Positions 6,777 through 15,594 of a DNA stretch of 31,851 nt are shown in pieces. Below the pieces are notes generated by a model, which ran no database searches, had not been told where the DNA came from, and saw nothing but the letters and a program-made list of their open reading frames with translations. This stretch comes from Candidatus Nanopelagicales bacterium (GTDB lineage Bacteria; Actinomycetota; Actinomycetes; S36-B12): contig JAURQC010000030.1 in NCBI GenBank assembly GCA_030836325.1, forward strand, positions 1 through 31,851. Direction: 5' to 3'. A program made the position numbers and the translations under genes. Within the stretch, counting starts at the first letter, position 1. Each line of letters starts with the position of its first letter.

Positions 6777-8423
6777 GTGACACGCACGTACAACGACCTC
6801 ACGCCCACGTTTGCCGACCGGTCGGATTGGACGCTGAGCACGGTCCTCAATCACCGATCGAGCGAGCAACCCGATGCGATATTCCTCATTGCCCCCGAAG
6901 AAGACCGGCGTTGGAGCTACGGCGAGATACGTCGTGAGTCGCGTTGCGTCGCAGATGCAATGTTCGCTCGCGGCGCGAGCGTCGGAGATCGAGTGTTGAT
7001 CATGGCGATCAACTCCTCGCAGTTCGTGCGGACCTGGCTGGCTACCGGGTTGTCCGGGTTGGTCGAGGTCCCGATCAATACGGCGTACGAGGGTGAGTTC
7101 CTGCGTCATCAGGGGAACGTGACGAGTCCGAGGTGGGCGGTGATCGACGACGTATTCGCCGAGCGGTTTGTGCGATTGCGCCAGCAACTCGACTCGATCG
7201 ATCACTTCTGGATCATCGACCGCGGTGCCGGCGCCGAGGCGATCTCGATGCTCACCGAGGCTGGGTGGACCGCGTCCTTGTGGGATGAACTCCTAGACGG
7301 CGAGGATCGTGAATTCCCAACACCTGCGCATTCGTCTCTCGCGTCGATCTTCTTCACTTCGGGAACCACCGGTCCGTCCAAGGGCGTGGCGATGCCGCAA
7401 GCGCAGATGTACTTCTTCGCTGACGAGGTTGTCTCGCTTACTCGGCTTACCTCGAGTGATCGGTACATGACGGTCACACCGCTCTTCCACGGCAACGCGC
7501 AGTTCATGGCTGCCTACCCCGCGCTGGTGGCCGGGGCGAGCCTGGTGATCCGCTCGAAGTTCAGCGCCAGCCGATGGGTCGATCAAGTACGCGACGAGGG
7601 AGTGACTGTCACGAACTTCATCGGCGTGATGATGGACTTCATATGGAAGCAAGAGCGGCGAGACGACGATGCCAATAACCCCGTGCGGTGCGTCTTCTCG
7701 GCGCCAACCGCCAGCAGCATTCTCGAAGAGTTCAAGGCCCGCTTCGATATCGAGGCGTTCGTGGAAGTCTTCGGACTGACCGAAACGTCCGCACCCATCC
7801 TGTCTCCGTACGGTGAAACTCGACCGGCAGGCGCTGCCGGCCTCGTGGTGAGTGATTTCTTCGAGATCCGACTCGTCGATCCCGAAACCGACGAAGAGGT
7901 CCCCGTGGGTGAGGTTGGCGAACTCGTCGTTCGTCCGCGCTATCCCTGGACCTGCAGCATGGGCTACTACGGAATGCCGGAGAAGACCTCCGAGGCCTGG
8001 CGCAACCTTTGGTTCCACACCGGAGACGCTCTTCGGAAAGACGACGACGGCTGGTTTTACTTTGTTGATCGCTACAAGGACGCATTGCGGCGACGCGGCG
8101 AGAACATCAGCTCGTACGAAGTGGAACAAGCTGTGCTGGCGCATCCCGCGGTGGTCGAGTGCGCGGTGGTTGCGGTCGCCGCGGACGTCGAGGCCGGCGA
8201 GGACGAAGTCATGGCCGTGATCGTCTGCTCAAGCGAAGCCCGGCCTTCGGAGATCTGGGATTACTGCAAGGGGCGCATTCCGGAGTTTGCTATTCCTCGG
8301 TTCATCCGGATGGTCGACGCCTTGCCGCGGACTCCGTCGGAGAAGATTCAAAAGAGTGTCCTTCGCGAAGAGGGCATCACGAGTGATACCCAGGACCGAA
8401 CGAAGCAACTGAGCGCGACCTAA
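6777..8423 (+). CDS. AMP-dependent acyl-CoA synthetase
   Basis: A 548-residue ANL-superfamily ligase that adenylates a carboxylic acid and transfers it to CoA. Visible motifs: P-loop FFTSGTTGPSKG (192-203), FGLTETSAP, the hinge block FHTGDALRKDDDGWFYFVDRYKD, RRRGENISSYEVEQ, and the C-terminal catalytic Lys523 in TPSEKIQK. It starts with GTG behind AAGGAG. The overall style (NTAYEGEFLRHQ, RRRGENISSYEVE) is like CaiC/FadD17-type synthetases. It stands between the luciferase-like enzyme and an acyl-CoA dehydrogenase, so it probably activates the acid that the next genes beta-oxidise. The chain or ring structure of that acid is unknown. A second, only distantly similar synthetase is at 20265. Confidence 0.9.
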   Translation: MTRTYNDLTPTFADRSDWTLSTVLNHRSSEQPDAIFLIAPEEDRRWSYGEIRRESRCVADAMFARGASVGDRVLIMAINSSQFVRTWLATGLSGLVEVPINTAYEGEFLRHQGNVTSPRWAVIDDVFAERFVRLRQQLDSIDHFWIIDRGAGAEAISMLTEAGWTASLWDELLDGEDREFPTPAHSSLASIFFTSGTTGPSKGVAMPQAQMYFFADEVVSLTRLTSSDRYMTVTPLFHGNAQFMAAYPALVAGASLVIRSKFSASRWVDQVRDEGVTVTNFIGVMMDFIWKQERRDDDANNPVRCVFSAPTASSILEEFKARFDIEAFVEVFGLTETSAPILSPYGETRPAGAAGLVVSDFFEIRLVDPETDEEVPVGEVGELVVRPRYPWTCSMGYYGMPEKTSEAWRNLWFHTGDALRKDDDGWFYFVDRYKDALRRRGENISSYEVEQAVLAHPAVVECAVVAVAADVEAGEDEVMAVIVCSSEARPSEIWDYCKGRIPEFAIPRFIRMVDALPRTPSEKIQKSVLREEGITSDTQDRTKQLSAT

Positions 8424-8458
8424 TCGCTGGCCTGACGAAGGAGTAGAGGGAGTAAGGC

Positions 8459-9625
8459 ATGGACTACACCGAAGATCCGGTAATCGAAGAAATCCGACAG
8501 GCAGTGCGTCAGTTGTGCTCGAAGTTCGACGACGTCTACTGGCAGGAGCACGACGAGAGTAAGGAATTCCCCTGGGAGTTCTACAACGCTGTCGCAGAAG
8601 CCGGCTGGATGGGCCTGACGATTCCCGAGGAGTACGGCGGCGGCGGCCTCGGCGTGCAAGAAGTGTGCGTGGTCGAGCAAGAGATCGCTGCGTCCGGAGC
8701 TGGAATGAACGGCTGCAGCGCGGTTCACATCGGGATGTTCGGCTTCGAGTCGATGACCCGCTACGGATCCGAAGCCATGAAGCAGAAGTACCTGCCGCGC
8801 GTGGTGACCGGTGAGTTGCACGTGTCCTTCGCCGTGACTGAGCCGGACGCAGGCACCGACACCACTAACCTCTCGACGTTCGCCAAGAAGGTCGACGGTG
8901 GCTACCTCATCAGTGGCAAGAAGGTCTGGATCACCAAGGCGCAAGAGGCCGAGCGCATGTTCATTCTTGCGCGCACCACGCCGCGAGATCAGGTCGCCAA
9001 AAAGACCGACGGTCTGACGATGTTCTTCGCACCGATGGACCGCGATCACATCGAGATCCGTCCAATCAAGAAGATGGGGCGCAACGCGATCGACACCAAC
9101 GAGTTGTTCATCGACGAGCTGTTCGTCTCTGAGGACGACATCATTGGTGAGGTCGACAAGGGTTTCCGGGCGATCATGGTCGGGTTGAACGCCGAGCGCG
9201 TCATCGCAGCAAATGCTGCCCTAGGTATCGGCAAGGCGGCCATTCAGCTCGCCACCGACTACGCCAACAACCGCGTCGTCTTCGGTCGACCCATCGGGCA
9301 AAACCAGGCGATCTCTCATCAGATCGCCCTCGCTCAGGTCCGCATCGATGCGGCCGAAGCCATCTGCCAGAAGACAGCATGGATGGTCGACAACGATCTG
9401 CCGTGCGGCAAGGAAGCCAACGAGTCCAAGTACCTGGCCTCGGAAGCGGGATTCAACGCTGCGGATATGGCGATCAACGTCCTGGGTGGATACGGATACG
9501 CCAAGGAATACAACGCCGAGCGCTACTTCCGTGAGTCCCGTTTGAACCGGATCGCTCCGATCAGCCAAGAAATGGTCCTGAACTACATCGCCGAGCACTC
9601 CCTCGGCCTGCCCCGCAGTTACTAG
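8459..9625 (+). CDS. acyl-CoA dehydrogenase (isovaleryl-CoA-type catalytic base)
   Basis: A 388-residue acyl-CoA dehydrogenase. It introduces a 2,3 double bond in an acyl-CoA using FAD. Motifs: VTEPDAGTDTTNL (127-138, FAD and substrate loop), RVVFGRPIGQNQAISHQIA, and the LGGYGYAKEY segment. The C-terminal site where medium-chain enzymes carry the catalytic Glu (YEGTSQ) reads IAPISQ here, so that Glu is missing. Instead Glu246 in GLNAER aligns with the base used by isovaleryl-CoA and long-chain dehydrogenases, which favours branched substrates. The upstream region has two purine-rich candidate ribosome sites (AAGGAG and GGGAGTAAGG). It sits between synthetase and aldehyde dehydrogenase in the operon. 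Confidence 0.9.
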   Translation: MDYTEDPVIEEIRQAVRQLCSKFDDVYWQEHDESKEFPWEFYNAVAEAGWMGLTIPEEYGGGGLGVQEVCVVEQEIAASGAGMNGCSAVHIGMFGFESMTRYGSEAMKQKYLPRVVTGELHVSFAVTEPDAGTDTTNLSTFAKKVDGGYLISGKKVWITKAQEAERMFILARTTPRDQVAKKTDGLTMFFAPMDRDHIEIRPIKKMGRNAIDTNELFIDELFVSEDDIIGEVDKGFRAIMVGLNAERVIAANAALGIGKAAIQLATDYANNRVVFGRPIGQNQAISHQIALAQVRIDAAEAICQKTAWMVDNDLPCGKEANESKYLASEAGFNAADMAINVLGGYGYAKEYNAERYFRESRLNRIAPISQEMVLNYIAEHSLGLPRSY

Positions 9626-9651
9626 GTCGAGAACCGAGACAAGGAGAAGCG

Positions 9652-11118
9652 ATGACAGACGAGACACCGGGTCGCAATTGGATTCCGGCCTACCAAGATC
9701 TCACTATCGGTGGCCGTCCGGTTCCTGGCGAGGGCGAGGCGATCGAGGTCGTTAACCCGGCCACTGAGGAAGTGCTGACGACGGTACGTGGTGCAACCAT
9801 CGATCAGGTCGACGCTGCCGTGCTCGCCGCGCAGCAGGCATTCGACGGGTGGTCACGAGCCTCCGGCGAGGAGCGCTCGCAGGTTATCCATCGGTTCTGC
9901 GATGCACTCGAAGCGCGTATTCCCGAACTGCTCGCCGTGATCGTCAACGAGGTCGGCACGCCCGTGTCGCTGGCGGAGATCATGCAGGTCAAGCTGGGGC
10001 TATCGCACCTGAGGTGGCAGGCCGATGCGGCGCTGAAGGATCGGACTATCGATCTCGGGCCGTGGGGCGATCCGGTTCCCACGCACAGCCAGGTCAACTA
10101 CCTGCCGGTGGGCGTCGTGGCTTGCATCACCGGTTACAACTACCCGCTCAATCTCGCGATCTTCAAGTTCGGTGCAGCGATGGCGGCCGGTTGCACAACG
10201 GTGCTCCTTCCCTCACCGCGGACCCCGCTCACCACGCTCTTTCTCGGGCAGATCGCAATGGAAGCGGGAGTCCCTGACGGGGTTTTCAACGTCGTGATCG
10301 GTGGACCCGAAGTGGGTCAACGCCTGTCCACTCATCCGGCTGTTGCGAAGGTGTCTTTCACCGGATCCGATGCCGTCGGCGAGAAGATCATGGCTCAGGC
10401 CGCCAGCGGTCTGAAGGATGTGACGTTGGAACTGGGCGGCAAGTCGCCGAGCATTGTTCTCGAGGGCTGCGATGTTGAGTCCTTCGCCGTCGAGATGCAT
10501 CTGCGGTGGTCGCGCAACGGCGGACAGGGCTGCGCCGCGCTTGCGCGGATCATGGTGCACGAAAGTCTGATGAATCGTTTTATCGAGGCCGGCGCGAAGG
10601 CTTTCGATCAGATGAAGGTGGGGGATCCGTGGGATCCGGCAACCAACATCGGTCCGATGATCCGTCCGGATCACCGGGCGCGCGTTCGCTCGTTCATCGA
10701 CGGTGCACCGGCCGAAGGCGGCCGTGCGCTGCTCTCGGTGGATACCCCACTGCCGGAGAAGGGTTACTTCGTGAACCCGGTGTTGCTGGGTGATCTGCCG
10801 TACACGGCAACGGCCTGTCAGTTGGAGATCTTCGGACCGGTCGCGGTGCTTCTGCCTTTCTCCGACGAGGAAGAGGCCATTCAGATCGCGAACTCGACCA
10901 ACTACGGCCTGGCCGCCAATATTTACAGCCCGGACGTCGATCACGCCCGCGAGATGGCCACGCGTATTCAGTCCGGCACGGTCTGGATCAACGGCGGTGG
11001 TCAGATGCGTCCGGATGCACCATTCGGTGGTTTCAAGCGTTCGGGAATCGGTCGGGAGATCGGTGAGTGGGGAATCATGGAGTACATGGAGCCCCAGCAC
11101 GTTCAGTGGCGGACGTGA
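9652..11118 (+). CDS. aldehyde dehydrogenase
   Basis: A 488-residue NAD(P)-dependent aldehyde dehydrogenase of normal length. The nucleophile Cys294 (NGGQGCAA), general base Glu260 (TLELGGKSP), Asn163 (TGYNYPL), FTGSDAVGEK and the C-terminal PFGGFKRSGIGRE are all present, so it should be active. One deviation: the conserved Lys that contacts the cofactor ribose is Leu186 (VLLPSPRTPLT). It should oxidise an aldehyde to an acid, perhaps one released by chain shortening or produced from an alcohol. AAGGAG lies just before ATG 9652, and the TGA overlaps the next gene's ATG by 1 nt. Compare the degenerate homologue at 23430. Confidence 0.9.
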   Translation: MTDETPGRNWIPAYQDLTIGGRPVPGEGEAIEVVNPATEEVLTTVRGATIDQVDAAVLAAQQAFDGWSRASGEERSQVIHRFCDALEARIPELLAVIVNEVGTPVSLAEIMQVKLGLSHLRWQADAALKDRTIDLGPWGDPVPTHSQVNYLPVGVVACITGYNYPLNLAIFKFGAAMAAGCTTVLLPSPRTPLTTLFLGQIAMEAGVPDGVFNVVIGGPEVGQRLSTHPAVAKVSFTGSDAVGEKIMAQAASGLKDVTLELGGKSPSIVLEGCDVESFAVEMHLRWSRNGGQGCAALARIMVHESLMNRFIEAGAKAFDQMKVGDPWDPATNIGPMIRPDHRARVRSFIDGAPAEGGRALLSVDTPLPEKGYFVNPVLLGDLPYTATACQLEIFGPVAVLLPFSDEEEAIQIANSTNYGLAANIYSPDVDHAREMATRIQSGTVWINGGGQMRPDAPFGGFKRSGIGREIGEWGIMEYMEPQHVQWRT

Positions 11119-12332
11119 TGGCGAGTGCCTCGGGTGCGTCCGGGCCGCTTGCCGGAGTGACCGTCCTAGAACTCAGCTCCATGTACGCGGCTCCAACCTG
11201 TGGTCGGATGCTCCGTGATTTCGGTGCGACGGTGATCAAAGTCGAGGATCCGGTGTCGGGTGACTTCGCGCGGCAGTGGACTCCGTTCAAGGATGGCCTC
11301 TCGCTCGGCTTCTCTCGACTCAACTCCGGTAAACGTTCGGTCGGTATCGATCTTCGACAAGAAGCCGGTCGCGATCTGGTTCGTCGCATGGCGGCGGATG
11401 TCGACGTCGTCCTGGAGTCTTTCCGGCCAGGTCGCATGGAGGAGTGGGGTCTGGATTATCCGGCGCTGAGTGCCCACAATCCGGGTCTGGTCATGGCTCG
11501 GGTGTCGGGCTTCGGTCAGACGGGTCCATACAGCCACCGACCCGGATTCGGCACCGTCGCTGAGACTTCGAGTGGCTACGCCTACATCAACGGTTGGCCC
11601 GAGACACCACCGACGTCACCGCCGTTTGGTTTCGCCGACTCCATCGCTGGAATCTCCGCTGCGTACGGCACCGCGATGGCACTGTTCAACAGAGAGCGTA
11701 CGGGTGTCGGTGACGTCGTCGATGTCGCGTTGTACGAGCCGTTGATGTTCATCCTCGGCGACATCGTCTTGAACTGGACGGCCAACGGTGTTATTCAGGA
11801 GCGGGTGGGTAACGGCACTGGATCGGCTTCACCGAGAGGCATCTTTCAAGCCCAAGATGGGAAATGGTTGTCGATCGCGGCTTCCTCGCAGACCATCGCC
11901 GTTCGATTGTTCGAAGCGATGGGTCGTCCGGACATCATTGAGGATCCTCGCTACGCGACCAACGCGGCGCGGATGGAGCACAACGACGACATGCAGGCCA
12001 TCGTCTCGGAGTGGGTGGGTAGCAAGCCTCGGCAAGAGATCTTGGAGATCCTAGAAGCCAAGGACGTGGTCGCAGCGGCGGTCAACGATGCCCGTGACAT
12101 AAGTGAGGATCCGCATTTCCTGGAGCGCACGCTTGTTGAGATCACCGGCAACGAGAAACTCGGCAAGGTGATGATGCCTGGACCGATCTTGCACGTGTCG
12201 TCCTACGCCGGCCCCGACTACGTCGGTGTACCTCGAGTAGGAGAGCACACCGGCGAGATCTTGAGTTCAATGCTCGGACTCGACGCGACCGCGCTCGCGG
12301 ACCTAGCCGAGCGCGGCATCGTCACCGGCTAG
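11118..12332 (+). CDS. family III CoA-transferase (CaiB/BaiF)
   Basis: A 404-residue class III CoA-transferase. It moves CoA between acyl-CoA and free acid through an aspartyl-CoA thioester. The N-terminal fold LAGVTVLELSSMYAAPTCG, VIKVEDP, the FRPGRMEEWGLDY and GFGQTGPY blocks are typical, and Asp174 (GFADSIAG) is in the position of the catalytic Asp. The frame opens upstream at 11067, but ATG 11118 is preferred: it overlaps the stop of the aldehyde dehydrogenase (TGATG) and starts right before the family's first strand. It is the last gene of the rightward operon. It may activate a substrate or recycle CoA without ATP. The racemase at 19096 is a separate subfamily. Confidence 0.88.
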   Translation: MASASGASGPLAGVTVLELSSMYAAPTCGRMLRDFGATVIKVEDPVSGDFARQWTPFKDGLSLGFSRLNSGKRSVGIDLRQEAGRDLVRRMAADVDVVLESFRPGRMEEWGLDYPALSAHNPGLVMARVSGFGQTGPYSHRPGFGTVAETSSGYAYINGWPETPPTSPPFGFADSIAGISAAYGTAMALFNRERTGVGDVVDVALYEPLMFILGDIVLNWTANGVIQERVGNGTGSASPRGIFQAQDGKWLSIAASSQTIAVRLFEAMGRPDIIEDPRYATNAARMEHNDDMQAIVSEWVGSKPRQEILEILEAKDVVAAAVNDARDISEDPHFLERTLVEITGNEKLGKVMMPGPILHVSSYAGPDYVGVPRVGEHTGEILSSMLGLDATALADLAERGIVTG

Positions 12333-12359
12333 CGCAACGACTACGGGACGTCACAAGTG

Positions 12360-13145
12360 TTAGGGCTGCCCGCCATCCACCGTGATGATCGAGCCGGTCG
12401 TGTAGGTGGATGCGTCACTTGCCAGGTACAGCGCTGTGCCGAGAATCTCGGACGGCTCACCACCACGTTGCAGAGCGAACTTCGAGGATCGAACTGCGAA
12501 GGCTTCCTTGTCCCATGCGGCACTGACGTCGGTCAAGAAAGTCCCGGCCATGATCGCGTTCACCCGGACGCTCGGGCCGTACGCGTGCGCAAGTCCCACG
12601 GTGATCGCATTCAGTCCGGCCTTGGCTGCCGAGTAGGGAAGGATTCCCGGGCGCGGATGCACGGCCCCGGCGCTGGAGATGTTGATGATGCTGCCCCCCG
12701 AGCCTTGCGCCATGCGAGTTCCGATCAACGCCGCGAGCCGAAATGGCCCCTTGAGGTTGACGTCGATGACCTTGTCGAACAGAGCCTCGGTGACGTCCAC
12801 CTCGGAGTCGTAGACCGGAGACATGCCGGCGTTGTTCACCAAGATGTCGATCCCCGAGAAGGCCGAGTAGCACTCCTCGACCACTGCATCGAGGCTGTCC
12901 CACTGCCCCACGTGGCAGCCGATACCCAAGGTCCGGCGGCCGGTTTGCTCGTGGATGTCCGCCGCCACCTGCTCACAGGCCTCGGCTTTTCGGCTGGCCA
13001 CGATGACATCGGCCCCGGCTTGAGCGAACCCGTGGGCCATGACCAGGCCCAGGCCGCGGGTGCCGCCGGTGACCAGGGCGACCTTTCCGGAGAGGTCGAA
13101 GAGGGCTTGGGGGCTGCCGGGGTTTCCGGCTTGTTGGGTGTCCAC
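12360..13145 (-). CDS. short-chain dehydrogenase/reductase, NADP-type
   Basis: A 261-residue classical SDR with TGGTRGLG (26-33), NNAG (104-107), Ser158, Tyr171 and Lys175 (YSAAK) and C-terminal TGSIITVDGGQP. Arg52 in ASRK after beta-2 suggests NADP(H), unlike the NAD-type SDRs elsewhere in the window. It resembles gluconate-5-dehydrogenase-like and 3-oxoacyl reductase-like SDRs. The likely start is a GTG at 13145 without a clear Shine-Dalgarno sequence, so the start is uncertain. It is a single leftward gene, convergent with the CoA-transferase (27-nt gap, no terminator seen) and divergent from the acyl-CoA dehydrogenase at 13223. Confidence 0.83.
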   Translation of the reverse strand: MDTQQAGNPGSPQALFDLSGKVALVTGGTRGLGLVMAHGFAQAGADVIVASRKAEACEQVAADIHEQTGRRTLGIGCHVGQWDSLDAVVEECYSAFSGIDILVNNAGMSPVYDSEVDVTEALFDKVIDVNLKGPFRLAALIGTRMAQGSGGSIINISSAGAVHPRPGILPYSAAKAGLNAITVGLAHAYGPSVRVNAIMAGTFLTDVSAAWDKEAFAVRSSKFALQRGGEPSEILGTALYLASDASTYTTGSIITVDGGQP

Positions 13146-13222
13146 GAGGGAATTCTGGCCTTTCTTGGCAGGATTGGGGTATTCATTGCTATGGTAATCA
13201 TAGATTCATAGAGGAGGATCGA
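13146..13222. promoter_or_regulatory. divergent promoter with a CTATG-N5-CATAG palindrome
   Basis: This 77-bp spacer lies between the leftward SDR and rightward acyl-CoA dehydrogenase. At 13189-13203 there is a perfect inverted repeat CTATG GTAAT CATAG, a likely operator for a dimeric regulator. TATGAT on the minus strand, inside it, could be the -10 of the SDR. The rightward gene has GAGGAGG just upstream of its GTG. No regulator gene is in the window. Confidence 0.5.
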
Positions 13223-14392
13223 GTGAGCGACGCTTTCACCCTTACCCCTGAGCAGGAAGCCCTGCGCTCGGTGGCCCGGGAGGTTGCGCAAGAGGTCTAC
13301 GCCCCCAAGGCGGCCGAATGGGACCTGAACCGGACCCTGCTGCCCGCTGAGGAGTCCGCTCGCCTCGCCGAACTCGGTTTCCTCGGGATCTGCCTGCCCG
13401 AGGAATTTGGTGGTTCTGGGGCGCCGCTCATGGACGCGCTCATCGTCATCGAGGAACTAGCCAAGGAATGCCGACCGGCTGCATTCGAGGTCTTCGAAGC
13501 CAACGTTGGTCCCGTGCGGGTGCTGGAGTTCTTCGGAACGGACGAGCAGCGCAAGTCGGTTATCCCGGGCGTGGTTGACGGGACGACGAGCGTGGCTATC
13601 GGCATTTCAGAGCCGGACGCGGGCTCGGCTGCGACGGATATGCGCACGTCGGCGCGTCTAGAGGGTGACGAGTACGTCATCAACGGCACCAAGCGATGGA
13701 TCTCCGGCGGTGGCCACGCGGGCTACTACCTTCTCTATTGCCGCTTGGACGACAAGCCGGGCGCCAAGGGCATAGGTGCGATCCTGGTTCCTTCGGATGC
13801 ACCGGGGTTGAGTTTCGGAGCCCAAGAGAAATTGATGGGCTTTCGGGGTATCGCATCGGCGGACCTGATTTTCGAGGACGTTCGGGTGCCGGCGACCAAC
13901 CTCGTTATTCCGGCCGGCGGATTTAACAAGCTTTTCGGTGTCTTCTCCATCGAGCGAATGGGCAACGCCACGATGAGCCTGGCTCTTGGACAAGCGGCTC
14001 TCGATCGGACTGTGGCCTACACCAAGGAGCGCGTGCAGTTCGGCCGCCCGATCAATGAGTTCCAGAACGTCCAGCAGACGGTTGCGGACATGGCTATTCA
14101 GGTCGAGGCCGCTCGGATGCTGATCATGCGCGCCGCGCTCAAAGCGGGGAAGGGACTCCCGGACACCTACGAGGTCTCCGTGGCCAAGTGCTACGCAAAC
14201 GAGATGGCCAAGCGCGTGACAGACCTCGGTATGCAAATGCACGGAGGCAATGGCTACACCGAGGAGTACGGCCTCGAGCGCATGCACCGAGATGCCCACG
14301 GCTGGGCAATCGCAGGTGGGACACCAGCGATGCAGCGCATCCGCATTGCATCGTCGATCTACGGTCAAGCTTTCAACCAGCGCCCGAACTAG
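13223..14392 (+). CDS. acyl-CoA dehydrogenase
   Basis: A 389-residue acyl-CoA dehydrogenase starting with GTG behind GAGGAGG. Motifs: ISEPDAGSAATDMRT (128-142), INGTKRWISGG, ERVQFGRPINEFQNVQQ, and MHGGNGYTEEYGLERMHRD. At the medium-chain catalytic position the Glu of YEGT is a Gly (AGGTPAMQR); Glu244 in FSIERMGNA aligns with the alternative helix-G base of isovaleryl-CoA dehydrogenases. It is directly followed by another acyl-CoA dehydrogenase with the canonical Glu. Adjacent pairs of such genes in steroid degraders can form heterotetramers, but there one subunit normally lacks a base; here both seem competent, so two separate enzymes are at least as likely. Confidence 0.9.
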   Translation: MSDAFTLTPEQEALRSVAREVAQEVYAPKAAEWDLNRTLLPAEESARLAELGFLGICLPEEFGGSGAPLMDALIVIEELAKECRPAAFEVFEANVGPVRVLEFFGTDEQRKSVIPGVVDGTTSVAIGISEPDAGSAATDMRTSARLEGDEYVINGTKRWISGGGHAGYYLLYCRLDDKPGAKGIGAILVPSDAPGLSFGAQEKLMGFRGIASADLIFEDVRVPATNLVIPAGGFNKLFGVFSIERMGNATMSLALGQAALDRTVAYTKERVQFGRPINEFQNVQQTVADMAIQVEAARMLIMRAALKAGKGLPDTYEVSVAKCYANEMAKRVTDLGMQMHGGNGYTEEYGLERMHRDAHGWAIAGGTPAMQRIRIASSIYGQAFNQRPN

Positions 14393-14427
14393 GCTTTCCA
14401 CACCTACAAGGCGGATTCGAGGTTCCT

Positions 14428-15594
14428 TTGAGCGACGAATTGTTCGAACTTCCTCAGAAGTATCGGGACCTAGCCGAACAGGCTCGTGCTGTTGCCGAGG
14501 CGGCGATCCCCTACGCCGATCGTGCAGACGAGGCCGATCATTTCGATCCCGATGTGCGACGCCTCCTCGCCGACAGTGGCCTCGCGGAGTACACCGTTCC
14601 GCAGCGATTCGGTGGCCGGTGGGACGAGGTCGATTCCCTCGCCGTGACCGTCGTTCGCGAGCAACTCGCGTTTGAATCTGCCCACCTTGATTCCATGTTC
14701 TGCATGCAGGGCATTGGTTCCTACGCACTCGTGCAGGCAGGTGCTGCCGAACTCCAAGAGCAGTGGTTGCCGCAGGTCGCAAAGCTGCAGGCGATTGCCG
14801 CGCTTGGTCTCACCGAACCCGACGTTGGATCGGACTTGAGATCCATTAGCACCACGATCGTCGTTGAGGATGGTCCCGAAGGTGATCAACTGCGGGTCAA
14901 CGGCCACAAGTCGTTCATAACGAACGCAGGTGATGCCGACTTCTACACGATGCTCGGTACCGAAATCATCGATGGTGAGAAGGTCTACTCCCTGGTCCTC
15001 GTGCCCGCTGATGCGCCGGGAGTCAGAGTCGAGCATCCGCACCAGATCATCGCGCCGCACGTTCTCGGCGACGTCATCATGGAAGACGTTGTCGTCCCCG
15101 CCAACCATCGGATCGGGGAGCCAGGCAAGGGATTCGGACTCGTCCTCGCAACGCTGTCCACATTCCGGGTGTCGGTCGCTGGAGCGGCTGTCGGTGTTGC
15201 GCAGGCTGCCTTGGAGGAGGCCACCAAGCACGCCGCGAACCGCGAGCAGTTTGGCGTTCCCCTCGCCAAGCTCGGTGGAATCCCCGCGCAGTTGGCGCAG
15301 TCCTGGGCAGACATCGAGATGGCTCGCGCGCTTACCTACCGAGCCGCAGCAGCATCGGCGCGCGATGCCCGTGGCAACCTGCACTTGTCGAGTTTGGCCA
15401 AAGCTGGAGCCACCGAGGCTGCCGGTCGGGTCGTAGATCGCTGTGTGCAGATCATGGGTCGCTACGGCATCACCCGGGGCACCAAGATCGAGCGCCTCTA
15501 TCGCGAGGCACGACCCCTACGGATCTACGAAGGCGCAACGGAGGTCATCTACGACTCGCTCGCCAAGCAACTTGTGCAGCGGGTTGTCGGATGA
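14428..15594 (+). CDS. acyl-CoA dehydrogenase, glutaryl-CoA-dehydrogenase-like
   Basis: A 388-residue acyl-CoA dehydrogenase. The open frame reaches back to 14188, inside the preceding gene, but TTG 14428 fits best: GAGG ends 5 nt upstream, it lies 35 nt after the preceding stop, and the N-terminus SDELFELPQKYRDLAEQ matches family length. Motifs: GLTEPDVGSDLRSIST, NGHKSFITNAG, NREQFGVPL (a form seen in glutaryl-CoA dehydrogenases) and IMGRYGITRGTKIERLYRE. The canonical catalytic base is present as Glu368 in IYEGATEV. Its TGA overlaps the ATG of the amidohydrolase (ATGA), implying coupled translation. The substrate is likely a dicarboxylyl- or ring-bearing CoA ester, by context only. Confidence 0.88.
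   Translation: MSDELFELPQKYRDLAEQARAVAEAAIPYADRADEADHFDPDVRRLLADSGLAEYTVPQRFGGRWDEVDSLAVTVVREQLAFESAHLDSMFCMQGIGSYALVQAGAAELQEQWLPQVAKLQAIAALGLTEPDVGSDLRSISTTIVVEDGPEGDQLRVNGHKSFITNAGDADFYTMLGTEIIDGEKVYSLVLVPADAPGVRVEHPHQIIAPHVLGDVIMEDVVVPANHRIGEPGKGFGLVLATLSTFRVSVAGAAVGVAQAALEEATKHAANREQFGVPLAKLGGIPAQLAQSWADIEMARALTYRAAAASARDARGNLHLSSLAKAGATEAAGRVVDRCVQIMGRYGITRGTKIERLYREARPLRIYEGATEVIYDSLAKQLVQRVVG

Noticed and set aside
10213..11100. 295-codon antisense frame in the aldehyde dehydrogenase
   Set aside because: The sense gene has all family motifs; the antisense product resembles nothing.
12333..12359. Terminator between the convergent CoA-transferase and SDR
   Set aside because: The 27-nt gap contains no inverted repeat of useful length.
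14188..14427. Longer N-terminus of the acyl-CoA dehydrogenase at 14428
   Set aside because: It would overlap the previous gene by about 200 nt and consists of arginine-rich shadow sequence; TTG 14428 with GAGG fits better.
13658..14782. 374-codon open frame antisense to two acyl-CoA dehydrogenases
   Set aside because: It crosses both genes and their junction, is rich in Arg/His/Gly as shadows are, and shows no domain.
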